A stretch of 64,000 bases of DNA from Streptomyces bottropensis ATCC 25435 (GTDB taxonomy: Bacteria > Actinomycetota > Actinomycetes > Streptomycetales > Streptomycetaceae), in assembly GCF_000383595.1 (NCBI RefSeq), contig NZ_KB911581.1:1529727-1593726 (forward strand), given 5' to 3'. Below the pieces are notes generated by a model. It searched no databases. It was not told the DNA's origin and worked only from the letters and a program-made list of their open reading frames with translations. The position numbers and the translations under genes are program-made. Shown piece by piece: positions 26,551 through 36,190 of this stretch (position 1 is the first letter of the stretch; each line of letters opens with the position of its first letter).

Positions 26551-27177
26551 ATGATGCCTGCAGCGCGGGAATCCTTGTTGGACGCCGCATACACGGCGCT
26601 GATGCGTCGGCCGTGGTCCGCCGTGCGCATGGTGGACGTGGCGGCGACGGCCGGAGTGTCACGTCAGACGCTGTACAACGAGTTCGGCAGCAAGGACGGA
26701 CTCGCCAGGGCGCTGGTCCGCAGGGAGGCGGACGGCTATCTGGCGGGCGTCGACCGGGCACTGGCCCTGCCCGCGGACACCCGGGACAGGCTGGCCGCGA
26801 CCGCCGAGTGGACCGTGCGGGCCTGCCGTAGCAACGTGCTGGTGCGGGCCATGCTCACCGGCTGCTGGAGCGAGCGGCTGCCCTCGCCGTCGCTCACGGC
26901 GGTGGCCTCGTCCTGCGTCGTGCCCGCCCAGCGCCGCGCGGACGGACCGTTGCCCGCGCCCGCCGACTTCGTGGCGCTGGTGCGCGAACGGGCCGTCGCA
27001 GCCCTGGCCCCGCCCGGCACTCCCCGGTCGGACGCGGGGGAGTTGGCCCGGTCCTGCGAACTCGCCGTGCGGCTCGCCCTGTCCTGCGTGGCGGCGCCCC
27101 CGGGAGAGGGCGGGGTCGCGGAGCTCGTGCGGACCACGCTGCCCCGCCAGCCCAGCCGGTCCCTCAACCACCTGTAG
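26551..27177 (+). CDS. TetR-family transcriptional regulator
   Basis: A 208-residue regulator with an N-terminal TetR helix-turn-helix (VDVAATAGVSRQTLYNEFGSK, residues 28-48). A variable Ala/Leu-rich ligand domain follows. The ATG at 26551 follows GGAGG closely; ATG via the next codon is not in frame-distinct context. The SMR transporter gene lies just downstream on the opposite strand, converging, and could be a target, which is inference only. Confidence 0.85.
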   Translation: MMPAARESLLDAAYTALMRRPWSAVRMVDVAATAGVSRQTLYNEFGSKDGLARALVRREADGYLAGVDRALALPADTRDRLAATAEWTVRACRSNVLVRAMLTGCWSERLPSPSLTAVASSCVVPAQRRADGPLPAPADFVALVRERAVAALAPPGTPRSDAGELARSCELAVRLALSCVAAPPGEGGVAELVRTTLPRQPSRSLNHL

Positions 27178-27209
27178 CCGACGCGGGACCGTGCCCGCCG
27201 CGCCGCGAA

Positions 27210-27533
27210 CTAATGCGCGGATCCCGACAGTTGCAGACCCACGACCCCCACGATCACCAGGCTGATCGAGACGATCTTCAGGGTCGAGACGAGGTCGCCG
27301 AGGAAGACCATTCCGTAGATCGCGGTACCGGCCGCGCCGATGCCCGTCCAGACGGCGTAGGCGGGGCCGACGTCGAGCTTCTTCAGGGAGAGGGTCAGCA
27401 GACCGAAGCTGCCGAGGGCGAAGACGCAGAAGGCGACCGTGGGCCAGAGTCTGGTGAAGCCGTGCGAGAGTTTCAGACAGACGGCGAATCCGGTCTCCAG
27501 GAACCCCGCCACGACCACCAGCAGCCACGCCAT
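27210..27533 (-). CDS. small multidrug resistance (SMR) family transporter
   Basis: A 107-residue four-helix membrane protein of the EmrE/SugE family. The family motifs are visible: a membrane glutamate in the first helix (AWLLVVVAGFLETGFAV) and YAVWTGIGAAG in the third helix region. The LETGFAV and KLSHGF pattern is closer to SugE-like guanidinium/quaternary ammonium exporters than to EmrE. The start is ATG 27533. Confidence 0.85.
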   Translation of the reverse strand: MAWLLVVVAGFLETGFAVCLKLSHGFTRLWPTVAFCVFALGSFGLLTLSLKKLDVGPAYAVWTGIGAAGTAIYGMVFLGDLVSTLKIVSISLVIVGVVGLQLSGSAH

Positions 27534-27652
27534 GTCTCGTCCTCCCGTGTCTCCACGTTCCGTGACCGCTTCGTGTGCTCTCGTCCGGTCGGGCTCCGAC
27601 TTGGTGCGATTATGCACTTACCGGGTAGAGAGGGGCGCAAACAACGCGGAGG

Positions 27653-28666
27653 TCAGTCGCCTTCCCGCCGTTCGCGTGTCGAGAGCAGCCTGCGCAGGGA
27701 ATAGAGCCGGGCCGGGTCCGCGTGACCGTCCGCCACCCACTGGTCCAGCGCGCAGTCCGGCTCGTCGTGACCGCACGCACGCGGGCAGCCCTCGGTGCCC
27801 GGCACCAGATCCGGGAAGGCGTTGATGACCCGCGAGGGGTCGATGTGGGCGAGACCGAACGACCGTACGCCCGGGGTGTCCACCAGCCAGCCGCCGTGCG
27901 AGTCCGCCAGGGGGAGGGCCAGCGCCGAGGTCGTGGTGTGCCGGCCGCGGCCCGTCACCGCGTTCACATGGCCGGTCGTACGGCGCAGGTCCTCCGGGAC
28001 CAGGGCGTTGACCAGGGTCGTCTTGCCCACGCCCGAGTGACCCACGAAGGCGGTGATCTTGCCGTCGAGGTGTTCGCGCACGTGGTCGGCGGTGTCGTCG
28101 GCCTCCAGTTCCTGGCGGCTCGTCACCACGTACGGGATGTCCAGGTGGCCGTAGAGCTCCAGGAGTTTGTCGGGCGAGGCCAGATCCGACTTGGTCAGGA
28201 CGAGGAGCGGGTCCAGGCCGGCGTCGTAGGCCGCCACCAGGCAGCGGTCGATCAGACGGGGGCGGGGTTCGGGGTCGGCGAGGGCCGTGACGATGGCGAG
28301 TTGGTCGGCGTTGGCGACGACGACGCGCTCGTAGGGGTCGTCGTCGTCGGCCGTGCGCCGCAGTACCGACGTGCGGTCGGCGATGCGGACGATCCGGGCG
28401 AGGGTGTCCTTCTTGCCGGAGAGGTCACCGACGAGGGCGACGTTGTCGCCGACGACGGCTGCCTTGCGGCCCAGTTCCCGGGCCTTCATCGCGAGGACGA
28501 CGCGGTCCTCGACGAGACAGGTCAGCCGGCCCCGGTCGACGGTGAGGACCATGCCCTCGGCGGCGTCCTCGTGCTTCGGACGGATGTGCGTACGGGGACG
28601 GTTGCCCTTGCGGTTGGGGCGGCTGCGGATGTCGTCCTCGTCGGTGTGCTTGCCGTAACGGCGCAT
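27653..28666 (-). CDS. rsgA: ribosome small subunit-dependent GTPase RsgA
   Basis: A 337-residue circularly permuted GTPase that assists late 30S maturation. The G motifs occur in permuted order: LTKSD (G4) near residue 160, then GHSGVGKTT (G1) near 210, then DTPGVRSF (G3). An OB fold lies N-terminal and a zinc-binding C-terminal knuckle reads CPRACGHDEPDC. ATG 28666 is 16 bp after the aroA stop, so aroA-rsgA form an operon. Confidence 0.92.
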   Translation of the reverse strand: MRRYGKHTDEDDIRSRPNRKGNRPRTHIRPKHEDAAEGMVLTVDRGRLTCLVEDRVVLAMKARELGRKAAVVGDNVALVGDLSGKKDTLARIVRIADRTSVLRRTADDDDPYERVVVANADQLAIVTALADPEPRPRLIDRCLVAAYDAGLDPLLVLTKSDLASPDKLLELYGHLDIPYVVTSRQELEADDTADHVREHLDGKITAFVGHSGVGKTTLVNALVPEDLRRTTGHVNAVTGRGRHTTTSALALPLADSHGGWLVDTPGVRSFGLAHIDPSRVINAFPDLVPGTEGCPRACGHDEPDCALDQWVADGHADPARLYSLRRLLSTRERREGD

Positions 28667-28682
28667 GATCCCGGTCCGCCCG

Positions 28683-30014
28683 TCAGTTCTTCCCGAGCAT
28701 CCCGGTCCACAGGTCGGGGAAGTCCGGCAGGGTCTTGGCCGTCGTCTCCACGTTCTCGATGCGCACACCCTCCACGGCCAGGCCGATGATCGCACCGGCC
28801 GTGGCCATGCGGTGGTCGTCGTACGTGTGGAAGACACCGCCGTGCAGGGTGCGGGGGCGGATGTGGAGGCCGTCGGCGGTCTCGGTGACGTCGCCGCCGA
28901 GTTCGTTGATCTCCTTGGTGAGCGCGGCCAGCCGGTCCGTCTCGTGCAGGCGCAGGTGGGCCACGCCGCGCAGTGTCGAGGGTGAGTCGGCGAGGGCGGC
29001 GACCGCCGCGATGCCCGGGGTCAGCTCGCCGACCTCGCTCAGGTCCACGTCGATGCCGTGGACCGAACCGGAGCCGGTGAACACCAGGCCGTACTCGGTC
29101 AGCTCGCAGGTGCCGCCCATCTCCGTGAAGATCTCGCGGAGTTGGTCGCCGGGCTGGGTGGTGCGCGAGGGCCAGTCCGGGACGACGACCTTGCCGCCGG
29201 TCACCAGGGCCGCCGCCAGGAAGGGCTGGGCGTTGGACAGGTCCGGCTCGATCGTCAGGTCGCGGCCGAGCAGCGCGCCCGGCGTGACCCGCCAGACGTT
29301 CGGCTCGCCGCCCGACTCCGGGGTGTCCACCTGCGCGCCGACCGAGCGCAGCATGTCGACGGTCATCCGGATGTGGGGCAGGGAGGGGAGGGTCGCGCCG
29401 GTGTGGCGGACCTCCACGCCCTGGTTGAAGCGGGGGGCCGACAGCAGGAGCGCCGAGACGAACTGCGACGACGAGGACGCGTCGATCGCCACCGGGCCGC
29501 CGTCCAGCGCGCCGCTGCCGTGGACCGTCAGCGGAAGGGCGCCGCGGCCGTCGTCGTCGATCCGGGCGCCGAGGACGCGCAGGGCGTCGATCACGCCGTG
29601 CAGCGGGCGCTCGTAGGACCGGGGATCGCCGTCGAAGCGGATGGGGCCGTCGGCGAGGGCGGCGACCGGGGGGAGGAAGCGCATGACCGTGCCGGCGTTG
29701 CCGACGTCCACCGTGGCCGGGCCGTGCAGGCCGGTGGGCAGGACGCGCCAGGCCTCGCCGGAACCGCCCGCGCCGGAGGAGCTGGACGACACGGTCTCCT
29801 CGATGCCGACGCCCATCGCGCGCAGCGCGGCCGCCATCAGGAGCGTGTCGCGGGAGCGCAGCGGGCGGCGCAGCCAGCCGGGCTCGCTCGCGAGCGCGGC
29901 GAGGACGAGGGCGCGATTGGTGACGGACTTGGACCCCGGGACGTGGACCGTCGCGTCGACGGCTCCGCTCGCGTAGGGGGCGGGCCAGAGGGCGGGCTGT
30001 GCGTTCAGGGCCAT
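28683..30014 (-). CDS. aroA: 3-phosphoshikimate 1-carboxyvinyltransferase (EPSP synthase)
   Basis: A 443-residue shikimate pathway enzyme that joins shikimate-3-phosphate and PEP; the target of glyphosate. Motifs are [17 protein letters not shown] (about residue 27), [12 protein letters not shown] (a GNAGT loop with Val where many have Ala), [12 protein letters not shown] and [15 protein letters not shown] 30014 is chosen over a GTG three codons upstream. It heads the aroA-rsgA operon. Confidence 0.93.
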   Translation of the reverse strand: MALNAQPALWPAPYASGAVDATVHVPGSKSVTNRALVLAALASEPGWLRRPLRSRDTLLMAAALRAMGVGIEETVSSSSSGAGGSGEAWRVLPTGLHGPATVDVGNAGTVMRFLPPVAALADGPIRFDGDPRSYERPLHGVIDALRVLGARIDDDGRGALPLTVHGSGALDGGPVAIDASSSSQFVSALLLSAPRFNQGVEVRHTGATLPSLPHIRMTVDMLRSVGAQVDTPESGGEPNVWRVTPGALLGRDLTIEPDLSNAQPFLAAALVTGGKVVVPDWPSRTTQPGDQLREIFTEMGGTCELTEYGLVFTGSGSVHGIDVDLSEVGELTPGIAAVAALADSPSTLRGVAHLRLHETDRLAALTKEINELGGDVTETADGLHIRPRTLHGGVFHTYDDHRMATAGAIIGLAVEGVRIENVETTAKTLPDFPDLWTGMLGKN

Positions 30015-30155
30015 GCGGCCCACTTTAATGGGGGTTGGCTCCGCCCGGATCCGCCGGTTGACATGCGTCGTCGGTCCGGTGCGCCTCCGTCGTGGCAGGT
30101 CGGGTGGTTCCCCGCGCCGCCCGCGCGCCCCCCGCGCCCCCTGGGCCGCCGGGGG

Positions 30156-30878
30156 TCACAGGTGCAGCAGCCAGCGGCCGCCGCCCGTCAGTGCGCACAG
30201 CGACACCACGTGGAACATCACGAGCCACACGGTCGCCGGGACGTGGGTCAGGCGGGAGAGCTGGTCCGCGTCGGAGTCGCCGGCGCCTCCCCGACGGCGC
30301 TTGGCCTGGAGTTCGAACGCCGGGCGTACGCCTCCCAGCAGCAGGAACCAGACCACCGCGTAGGCGAACGCCGCCTGGATCTGGGGGCCCGCCAGCCACG
30401 AGACGACCACGAAGGTGCCGCCGGTGAGGACGACCGTGAGGGCGCCGTAGGCGTTGCGGATCATGACGAGCATGGCGATCAGCAGGATCGTGGCGAGCCA
30501 CAGGAGGAGGGTGATGCGGCCCGATCCGAGGAGGGCGGCGCCGCCGAGGCCGAGGAGCGGCGGAGCGGTGTAGCCGGCGGCCGCGGTGAGGATCATGCCG
30601 AGGCCGGTGGGCCTGCCCCGGCTCACCGTGAGGCCGCTGGTGTCGGAGTGCAGCCGGATGCCGGTCAGGGTGCGGCCGGTGAGCAGCGCGACCAGACCGT
30701 GGCCGCCCTCGTGCGCGATGGTGATGGCGTTGCGCGAGAGCCGCCAGACGCCGTGCGGGACGATCGCCGCGAGCGCGGCGACCGCGGTGGCTATGACGAC
30801 CCAGAGATCGGGCTCGGGCTGGGTGCCGAAGACCTCGTCCCACAGGCCGGCCAGCGAGGTGGCTGCGGTGCTTTCCAT
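30156..30878 (-). CDS. M50B-type membrane metallopeptidase
   Basis: A 240-residue integral membrane protein with a zinc motif HEGGH at residues 56-60 inside the first helical hairpin, as in site-2-protease-like M50 enzymes. Five or six further hydrophobic segments follow, and a basic loop (QAKRRRGGAGDSDADQ) precedes the last. The substrate is unknown. It diverges from the SRAP-family gene. Confidence 0.82.
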   Translation of the reverse strand: MESTAATSLAGLWDEVFGTQPEPDLWVVIATAVAALAAIVPHGVWRLSRNAITIAHEGGHGLVALLTGRTLTGIRLHSDTSGLTVSRGRPTGLGMILTAAAGYTAPPLLGLGGAALLGSGRITLLLWLATILLIAMLVMIRNAYGALTVVLTGGTFVVVSWLAGPQIQAAFAYAVVWFLLLGGVRPAFELQAKRRRGGAGDSDADQLSRLTHVPATVWLVMFHVVSLCALTGGGRWLLHL

Positions 30879-30981
30879 GTTCTGCGGTGGCTCCTCGGGG
30901 TCGCGATCGACGGGCGCCGGCGGGTGGCGCCGTCGTCGGGGTGGTGGTCGGGTGACGGGTGGGCCTGGCAGTGTGGCACTT

Positions 30982-31797
30982 ATGTGCGGACGGTATGCGT
31001 CGAGTCGTAGGCCCGAGGATCTCGCAGGAGTCTTCGAGATCGAGAAGTGGGAGCCGGAGGAGTCCTTGGAGCCCGACTACAACGTGGCTCCCACCAAGGA
31101 GGTCTACGCGGTTCTGGACCGTCCTGTGAAGGACGCCGACGACAAGCGGCCGGTTCGCCAGCTGCGCAAGCTCAAGTGGGGGCTCGTCCCCTCCTGGTCC
31201 AAGAGCCCCGAGGGCGCCGCCCGGATGATCAACGCCCGCGCGGAGACCGTGCACGAGAAGCCGTCGTACCGGCGGGCCTTCGCCACCCGGCGCTGCATCC
31301 TGCCCGCCGACGGGTACTTCGAGTGGGTCACCGGCACGGGGGAGCGGGAGCTGGAGGTCGAGGGGAAGAAGAAGCGGCCGCGCAAGCAGCCCTACTTCGT
31401 GCTCCCGGCCGACGGGTCGGTCTTCGCGATGGCCGGGCTCTACGAGTTCTGGCGGGACCGGACGCTGCCGGACGACCATCCGCGGGCCTGGTGGGCGACC
31501 TGTTCGGTGATCACGACGGAGGCCGAGACGTCCCCGCTGGCGGTGTCCCCCGAGGACGGCCCGCGCGCGCTGGCCGAGATCCACCCCCGGATGCCGCTGA
31601 TGCTCACCCCGGACCGCTGGGACAGCTGGCTCGATCCGGCACGTACGGACGTGGACGATCTGCGCCGGCTGCTGGAACCTCCGCCCGCCGGGCTCATGCG
31701 CGCCTACCCCGTCTCCACCGCGGTCAGCAACGTACGCAACAACGGGCCGGAGCTGCTGAAGGAGCTGGAGGGGCCCGAGGAGGGCACACTCTTCTGA
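30982..31797 (+). CDS. SOS response-associated peptidase family protein (SRAP/YedK/HMCES)
   Basis: A 271-residue SRAP-domain protein that protects abasic sites in single-stranded DNA by a covalent link to Cys2. The mature N-terminus MCGRY is present. The catalytic residues are recognisable in NARAETV (Asn), CILPADGYFEW (Glu) and EIHPRMPLML (His). An internal lysine-rich insertion (EGKKKRPRKQ) is seen. ATG 30982 is fixed by the required Cys2. The next gene starts 2 bp downstream of its stop. Confidence 0.9.
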   Translation: MCGRYASSRRPEDLAGVFEIEKWEPEESLEPDYNVAPTKEVYAVLDRPVKDADDKRPVRQLRKLKWGLVPSWSKSPEGAARMINARAETVHEKPSYRRAFATRRCILPADGYFEWVTGTGERELEVEGKKKRPRKQPYFVLPADGSVFAMAGLYEFWRDRTLPDDHPRAWWATCSVITTEAETSPLAVSPEDGPRALAEIHPRMPLMLTPDRWDSWLDPARTDVDDLRRLLEPPPAGLMRAYPVSTAVSNVRNNGPELLKELEGPEEGTLF

Positions 31798-31798
31798 C

Positions 31799-32446
31799 GT
31801 GAGCGAGATCGAGGCAGCGGCGAAGAAAGAGATCGACACGGAGGCCGGTACGGGCCGCGTCAGCTGGTACGAGGCGGCAGGAGCGACCTGCGTCCTCGCT
31901 GTCGGCCATGGTGCCGGCGGTGGTGTCGAGGCCCGTGATCTGCGGGCCCTGGCCGCCGTGCTCCCCGCGCACGGAGTGAGTGTCGCCCTGGTGGAGCAGC
32001 CGTGGCGGGTGGCCGGGAAGAAGCTGGCGCCCGCGCCGAAGACGCTGGACGTGGGCTGGCGGGGACTGTGGCCGGCGCTGGCGGAGCCGGGACTCCCGGT
32101 GATCGCGGGCGGGCGCAGCGCCGGGGCCCGGGTGGCCTGCCGTACGGCGACGGAGCTGGGCGCGGTGGCCGTACTGGCGCTGAGCTTTCCGCTGCACCCG
32201 CCGGGCCGGCCGGAGAAGTCGCGGGCCGACGAGCTGCTCGGTGCCGGCGTGCCCACGCTCGTGGTCCAGGGCGGGAACGATCCGTTCGGGAGGCCGGAGG
32301 AGTTCCCGGAGGGCTCCTACGGGCTCCTGGAGGTGCCGTACGGCGATCACGGGTTCGCCGTGCCGAAGCGGGCGCCCCTCGGGCAGGAGGAGGCGCTGAA
32401 GGTGATCACGGACGGCGTCGTGGAGTGGATCGCGTCACTCGGATGA
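31799..32446 (+). CDS. alpha/beta-hydrolase (KAT/dienelactone-like small hydrolase)
   Basis: A 215-residue alpha/beta-hydrolase. It has an oxyanion segment GHGAGGG near residue 38, a nucleophile elbow GGRSAGAR with serine near residue 104, an acid in QGGNDPFG and a catalytic-type histidine in YGDHGFAV. The start is GTG 31799, directly after the SRAP gene, so they are cotranscribed. The substrate is unknown. Confidence 0.78.
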   Translation: MSEIEAAAKKEIDTEAGTGRVSWYEAAGATCVLAVGHGAGGGVEARDLRALAAVLPAHGVSVALVEQPWRVAGKKLAPAPKTLDVGWRGLWPALAEPGLPVIAGGRSAGARVACRTATELGAVAVLALSFPLHPPGRPEKSRADELLGAGVPTLVVQGGNDPFGRPEEFPEGSYGLLEVPYGDHGFAVPKRAPLGQEEALKVITDGVVEWIASLG

Positions 32447-32463
32447 CGGTGCGGGTGGGGGCG

Positions 32464-32489
32464 GGAATGTCGAGCGGCGTGCCCCTGTT
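32464..32489 (+). promoter_or_regulatory. sigR autoregulatory promoter (SigR-dependent)
   Basis: GGAAT (32464-32468), exactly 18 nt, then GTT (32487-32489): the SigR consensus. It lies 60 bp before the ATG at 32550, so its transcript carries both the long and short sigR starts. This fits the published sigRp2 positive feedback loop in S. coelicolor. Confidence 0.8.
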
Positions 32490-32714
32490 GTGCGGATCAG
32501 ACAGCGCGAAAAGACCGTGCTGACCGCCGTACGAGAGGAAGTCCGCCGCATGGGTTCGACCTATTGCCCGAGCCGCAGCAGCCGCGCTGACCTGGACTGG
32601 ACGGTGCTCCACGCGGCCAAGAGCGGCCCTGTTCGGGCGGCGGCGGGCATGGATCGTCGTCTATCCTCCGATTCTGGTGGTACCGGTTTCGGTATCGCAC
32701 AGACGCTGGAGGAG

Positions 32715-33386
32715 GTGGGTCCGGTCACTGGGACCGACGCAGGGACCGAACGGGGCCAGGCGGAGCAGCCCGAGGGCACCGAGACCGCCGCGGAGCGCAG
32801 CGCCCGGTTCGAGCGGGACGCCCTGGAATTCCTCGACCAGATGTACTCGGCCGCGCTGCGCATGACGCGCAACCCGGCCGATGCCGAGGACCTGGTGCAG
32901 GAGACGTACGCGAAGGCGTACGCGTCCTTCCACCAGTTCCGTGAGGGCACCAACCTGAAGGCCTGGCTGTACCGCATCCTCACGAACACCTTCATCAACT
33001 CGTACCGCAAGAAGCAGCGCGAACCCCAGCGCTCCGCGGCCGAGGAGATCGAGGACTGGCAGCTGGCGCGCGCCGAGTCGCACATGTCGACCGGCCTGCG
33101 TTCGGCCGAGTCGCAGGCGCTCGATCACCTGCCCGACTCGGACGTGAAGTCGGCGCTGCAGGCGATCCCCGAGGAGTTCCGCATCGCGGTCTATCTCGCG
33201 GATGTCGAGGGCTTTGCGTACAAGGAGATCGCCGACATCATGGGGACACCCATCGGTACGGTGATGTCCCGGCTGCACCGGGGCCGCCGTCAACTGCGCG
33301 GCATGCTCGAGGACTACGCCCGTGACCGCGGGCTCGTCCCGGCCGGCGCCGGAGAGTCGAACGAATCGAAAGGCTCGGGCTCATGA
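32715..33386 (+). CDS. sigR: RNA polymerase sigma factor SigR (thiol-oxidative stress)
   Basis: A 223-residue ECF sigma factor. Region 2 includes [27 protein letters not shown] and region 4 includes [24 protein letters not shown]. The short form starts at GTG 32715. An in-frame ATG at 32550 adds exactly 55 codons, matching the unstable SigR' isoform made from the inducible promoter in S. coelicolor. The stop overlaps the rsrA start by 4 bp, giving translational coupling with its anti-sigma factor. Known targets include thioredoxin, mycothiol and proteolysis genes; the mycoredoxin promoter in this window matches too. Confidence 0.95.
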   Translation: MGPVTGTDAGTERGQAEQPEGTETAAERSARFERDALEFLDQMYSAALRMTRNPADAEDLVQETYAKAYASFHQFREGTNLKAWLYRILTNTFINSYRKKQREPQRSAAEEIEDWQLARAESHMSTGLRSAESQALDHLPDSDVKSALQAIPEEFRIAVYLADVEGFAYKEIADIMGTPIGTVMSRLHRGRRQLRGMLEDYARDRGLVPAGAGESNESKGSGS

Positions 33387-33697
33387 GCTGCGGAGAGCCG
33401 CATGAGACGGATTGCAGCGAGATCCTCGATCATCTCTACGAGTTCCTCGACCGGGAGATGCCCGACGCCGACTGCACCAAGTTCGAGCACCACTTCGAGG
33501 AGTGCTCGCCCTGTCTGGAGAAGTACGGGCTCGAACAGGCCGTCAAGAAGCTGGTGAAGCGGTGCTGCGGGCAGGACGACGTGCCCACGGATCTGCGCGC
33601 CAAGGTGATGGGCCGGATCGATCTGATCCGGTCGGGGCACACGGTGCCCGACCACGACGTGACGGCGGCCTCGCCGGTCACACCGCGGGAGAGCTGA
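33383..33697 (+). CDS. rsrA: zinc-containing redox anti-sigma factor RsrA
   Basis: A 104-residue ZAS-family anti-sigma factor of SigR. All functional residues known from S. coelicolor RsrA stand at identical positions: Cys3, Cys11, Cys31, His37, Cys41, Cys44, Cys61 and Cys62. Disulfide stress releases zinc and frees SigR. The ATG overlaps the sigR stop (ATGA). A 21-bp hairpin follows. Confidence 0.95.
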   Translation: MSCGEPHETDCSEILDHLYEFLDREMPDADCTKFEHHFEECSPCLEKYGLEQAVKKLVKRCCGQDDVPTDLRAKVMGRIDLIRSGHTVPDHDVTAASPVTPRES

Positions 33698-33703
33698 GCA
33701 CGC

Positions 33704-33749
33704 GAGCCCGCCTCGCGAACGGCCTGGGGGCCGTTCGCGAGGCGGGCTC
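33704..33749. terminator. terminator after sigR-rsrA
   Basis: A perfect 21-bp stem (33704-33724 with 33729-33749) with a TGGG loop, just after the rsrA stop. It probably also ends the convergent Roadblock gene. Confidence 0.85.
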
Positions 33750-33779
33750 CGTCATGGGCACGCGGTGGGGTGAACGGGC

Positions 33780-34145
33780 TCAGACCTCAAGGCCGCTCTC
33801 GATGCGCTTCAGGCCGTGCCGGGCCAGTGCCAGGTTGCTGCGGGAGCGGTCCAGCGCCAGGTAGAGGAAGAGCGATCCCTTGCTGCTGGTCAGCGGGCGT
33901 ATCAGGTGGTACTGCCGGCCGAGTGTGATCAGGATGTCCTCGATCACGTCGTGCATGTCCAGCGAGGCCAGCGTGCGCATCTTGGCGCGCACCACCTCGG
34001 TGTTGCCGGCCGCCGCGAGCTCCAGGTCGAGGTGCTGCCCGCCGCCGAGGGTGCCGAGCGACATGCCGCTCTCGTAGTCGACCAGCGCGACGCCGACCGC
34101 ACCGTCGAGAGCCATGGCTTCCTTGAGCGCCGTCTCGATGTTCAT
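33780..34145 (-). CDS. Roadblock/LC7-domain protein
   Basis: A 121-residue protein of the Roadblock/LC7 (MglB/CvnB-like) family, seen from ALDGAVGVALVDYESGMSLG and the terminal helix NLALARHGLKRIE. In bacteria such proteins act on small Ras-like GTPases. No GTPase gene lies in this cluster. It diverges from a series of four related or associated genes. Confidence 0.7.
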   Translation of the reverse strand: MNIETALKEAMALDGAVGVALVDYESGMSLGTLGGGQHLDLELAAAGNTEVVRAKMRTLASLDMHDVIEDILITLGRQYHLIRPLTSSKGSLFLYLALDRSRSNLALARHGLKRIESGLEV

Positions 34146-34298
34146 ATTGCTGCCCCAATTCCTCAGTGCTGCTGACCGGTCACTGTCCGGCCAACTACGA
34201 TCGACGCCAGTGACCTACCGGTCACAAACATCAACTTTTCGCCTTGTTATGGAAGTTGGCGTTCAAAGTACTGCGCGGCGCGTGAACGTGGAGGGCGA

Positions 34299-34682
34299 AT
34301 GGGGGGACTTGAGGAAACGAAGCCTGCGCTTCAGACCTCCTTGGACCGGCTTCTCGACTCTCCCGGTGTCGTCGGCGTCGCCCTCGTCGACGCGGTCACG
34401 GGTCTCACCTATGCCACGGCGGGTGACGCCGCCGAGGCGGGTACGGGAGCGGAGTGCTCCGATCTCGCCACCCTCATCTCCGAGCGGCTCGGCGCGGCGG
34501 GAGCCGAGGGGGAGTTCGAGAGCGTGGTCATGACCAGCGGACGTCGCCAGCAGGTGCTGCTCACCGTGGACCGGTCGGCCGGAGACCCGCTGTTGCTGGC
34601 GGCCGGTCTCGACCGCGACCGGGCGAACGTGGCCCTGGCGCTGCGCAGCCTCGGCGACCGGGCCCGTGAGGTGCTGGCATGA
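34299..34682 (+). CDS. Roadblock/LC7-like protein
   Basis: A 127-residue protein with the same fold signature as the divergent gene (SPGVVGVALVDAVTGLTYATAGD, LLLAAGLDRDRANVALALRSL). It is the first gene of a rightward operon whose members overlap by 4 bp or less. Function is unknown. Pairing with the 33780 gene is plausible because Roadblock proteins dimerise. Confidence 0.68.
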   Translation: MGGLEETKPALQTSLDRLLDSPGVVGVALVDAVTGLTYATAGDAAEAGTGAECSDLATLISERLGAAGAEGEFESVVMTSGRRQQVLLTVDRSAGDPLLLAAGLDRDRANVALALRSLGDRAREVLA

Positions 34683-35515
34683 AAACACCCTCGGCGCGCA
34701 ACGTACCCGCGCTTCTGCAGGCCCTGCACCAGGAGGGCCATACCGGTACGGTCCAGGTCTCGGGCTCTCCCGGTGGCACGATTCACCTGCGGGACGGCCT
34801 GATCGGCGCGATCGAGACACCGGGCGCGCCGACCGCGACGTCCGCGCTGCTCTCCTCGGGCCGCATCGACGACGACGCCTGGCTGGCGGCCTGCGCGGCC
34901 GAACCCGACGCCGACCGGCTCGACGCGCACCTGGCGGCCGCCGGTCTGATCGGCGCCGCCGAACTGGAGGTCGTCTGCACGGCGGCCGTGTTCGACGGGG
35001 CCTTCGCGATGGCGCTCAGCCCGCCCGGCGGCTGGGAGTTGACCGAACGGCAGCCCACCCTCCTCGCCCGGCCCGGCGTCGAGCCGCGTCGGCTGGCGGA
35101 GGAGACCACCCGCCGCATGGCGCTGCTGACGCGTATCTGGGGCCCCGCGAGCGAACTGGCGCGTGCCCGGCCCGAGCCGGTCACCGGCCACGGCTTCGCG
35201 GAACACGACGGCCGGCTGACCCGGCGCCATCGCGACCTCGTCGAGAGCGCGAACGGCCGCCGCACTCCGCGCGACATCGCCTTCGCCCGGGGGCGCGGCC
35301 TCTACGCGGTCATGCTGGACCTCGTCCGGCTGGAATCGCTGCAGGCGGTCCGCTGGCAGCACAGGGCCGAGCCCGACGGCCGGCCCAGCACGGCGCCCCG
35401 GATCCCGCAGGGGCCGCCGCCGTCCGAGGAGCCGTCACCGAGAGCCGGCCCCCTGCCCAGACGCAGGCCCGGCGGAGGCTCTCCGATCGGAGACCTCGGA
35501 GCGAAGGACGGGTAG
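34679..35515 (+). CDS. DUF4388-like (PATAN-type) regulatory protein
   Basis: A 278-residue protein starting by ATGA overlap with the upstream Roadblock gene. The N-terminus (LLQALHQEGHTGTVQVSG, then GTIHLRDGLIGAIE) resembles the DUF4388/PATAN fold found with Roadblock and GTPase modules. A helical middle follows and the last 45 residues are Pro/Arg-rich and disordered. It may be a signalling adaptor; no DNA-binding motif is certain. Confidence 0.6.
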   Translation: MKTPSARNVPALLQALHQEGHTGTVQVSGSPGGTIHLRDGLIGAIETPGAPTATSALLSSGRIDDDAWLAACAAEPDADRLDAHLAAAGLIGAAELEVVCTAAVFDGAFAMALSPPGGWELTERQPTLLARPGVEPRRLAEETTRRMALLTRIWGPASELARARPEPVTGHGFAEHDGRLTRRHRDLVESANGRRTPRDIAFARGRGLYAVMLDLVRLESLQAVRWQHRAEPDGRPSTAPRIPQGPPPSEEPSPRAGPLPRRRPGGGSPIGDLGAKDG

Positions 35516-36087
35516 TGAGCCCCGACAAAGACCCGGCCCGTAAGCGCCGCATACGCAGCAAGGCCGCCCGCCTCCGACGGCGTTCGGCCCCCGGAGCGGC
35601 CGCGGACGACCGCCCGGCACCACCTGCCGGAGCCCGGCCGGCCACCGTACCCGTCCCCACGACCGACGGGCGACCGCCGGCCGCCGAACCGGGTGGCGCG
35701 ACGGCCGGACAGCCGCCCGACGTGTCCGTCCCCGCGACCGCGGAAACCGGCGCCGGTGGCGGTGCCACGGCCCCGGCGACAGGCGCCGGTGGATCCGCCA
35801 CGGCCGCGCGGACCGGCGCCGGTGGCGGTGCGGCGCAATCGCCCCCGTCACCCGTGCGGGGCGCTGCCGCGGGACTGCCCCCGTTACCCGTGCGGGGCGC
35901 CGTGCCGGGCCCCGTGACCGCCGGGGAGGGGGCGTCGGACGCCCCGGCCGTGCCGCCGCCCTTCCTGCCCCTGCCCCTGCTGTCGGCCGAGGAACTGCTC
36001 GCCGACCGGCCCTCCCTCGACATGCTGCGGCGCGTCCGCCGCGGGCTGCGGGCTCTCCCCGAGTCCGACGGGCATCTCTCCGACTGA
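35515..36087 (+). CDS. Pro/Ala/Gly-rich protein of the Roadblock cluster
   Basis: A 190-residue low-complexity protein. A basic N-terminus (KRRIRSKAARLRRRSA) leads into repeats of the type GAGGGATAP and SPVRGAAAGLPPLPVRG. A conserved-looking C-terminal helix follows (LLSAEELLADRPSLDMLRRV). The GTG start shares bases with the upstream TAG stop, so it is in the same operon. Unusually repetitive for a core gene; a disordered linker or adaptor role is inference. Confidence 0.55.
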   Translation: MSPDKDPARKRRIRSKAARLRRRSAPGAAADDRPAPPAGARPATVPVPTTDGRPPAAEPGGATAGQPPDVSVPATAETGAGGGATAPATGAGGSATAARTGAGGGAAQSPPSPVRGAAAGLPPLPVRGAVPGPVTAGEGASDAPAVPPPFLPLPLLSAEELLADRPSLDMLRRVRRGLRALPESDGHLSD

Positions 36088-36190
36088 GGGGTGCCGTGAC
36101 CCTCCCGCACGGCATCCACCGTGCCCGGCAGACCCCTGCCGACCGGACCGCACACCCACCGCAGACATCTGGACCAAGGAGCACGTGCCC

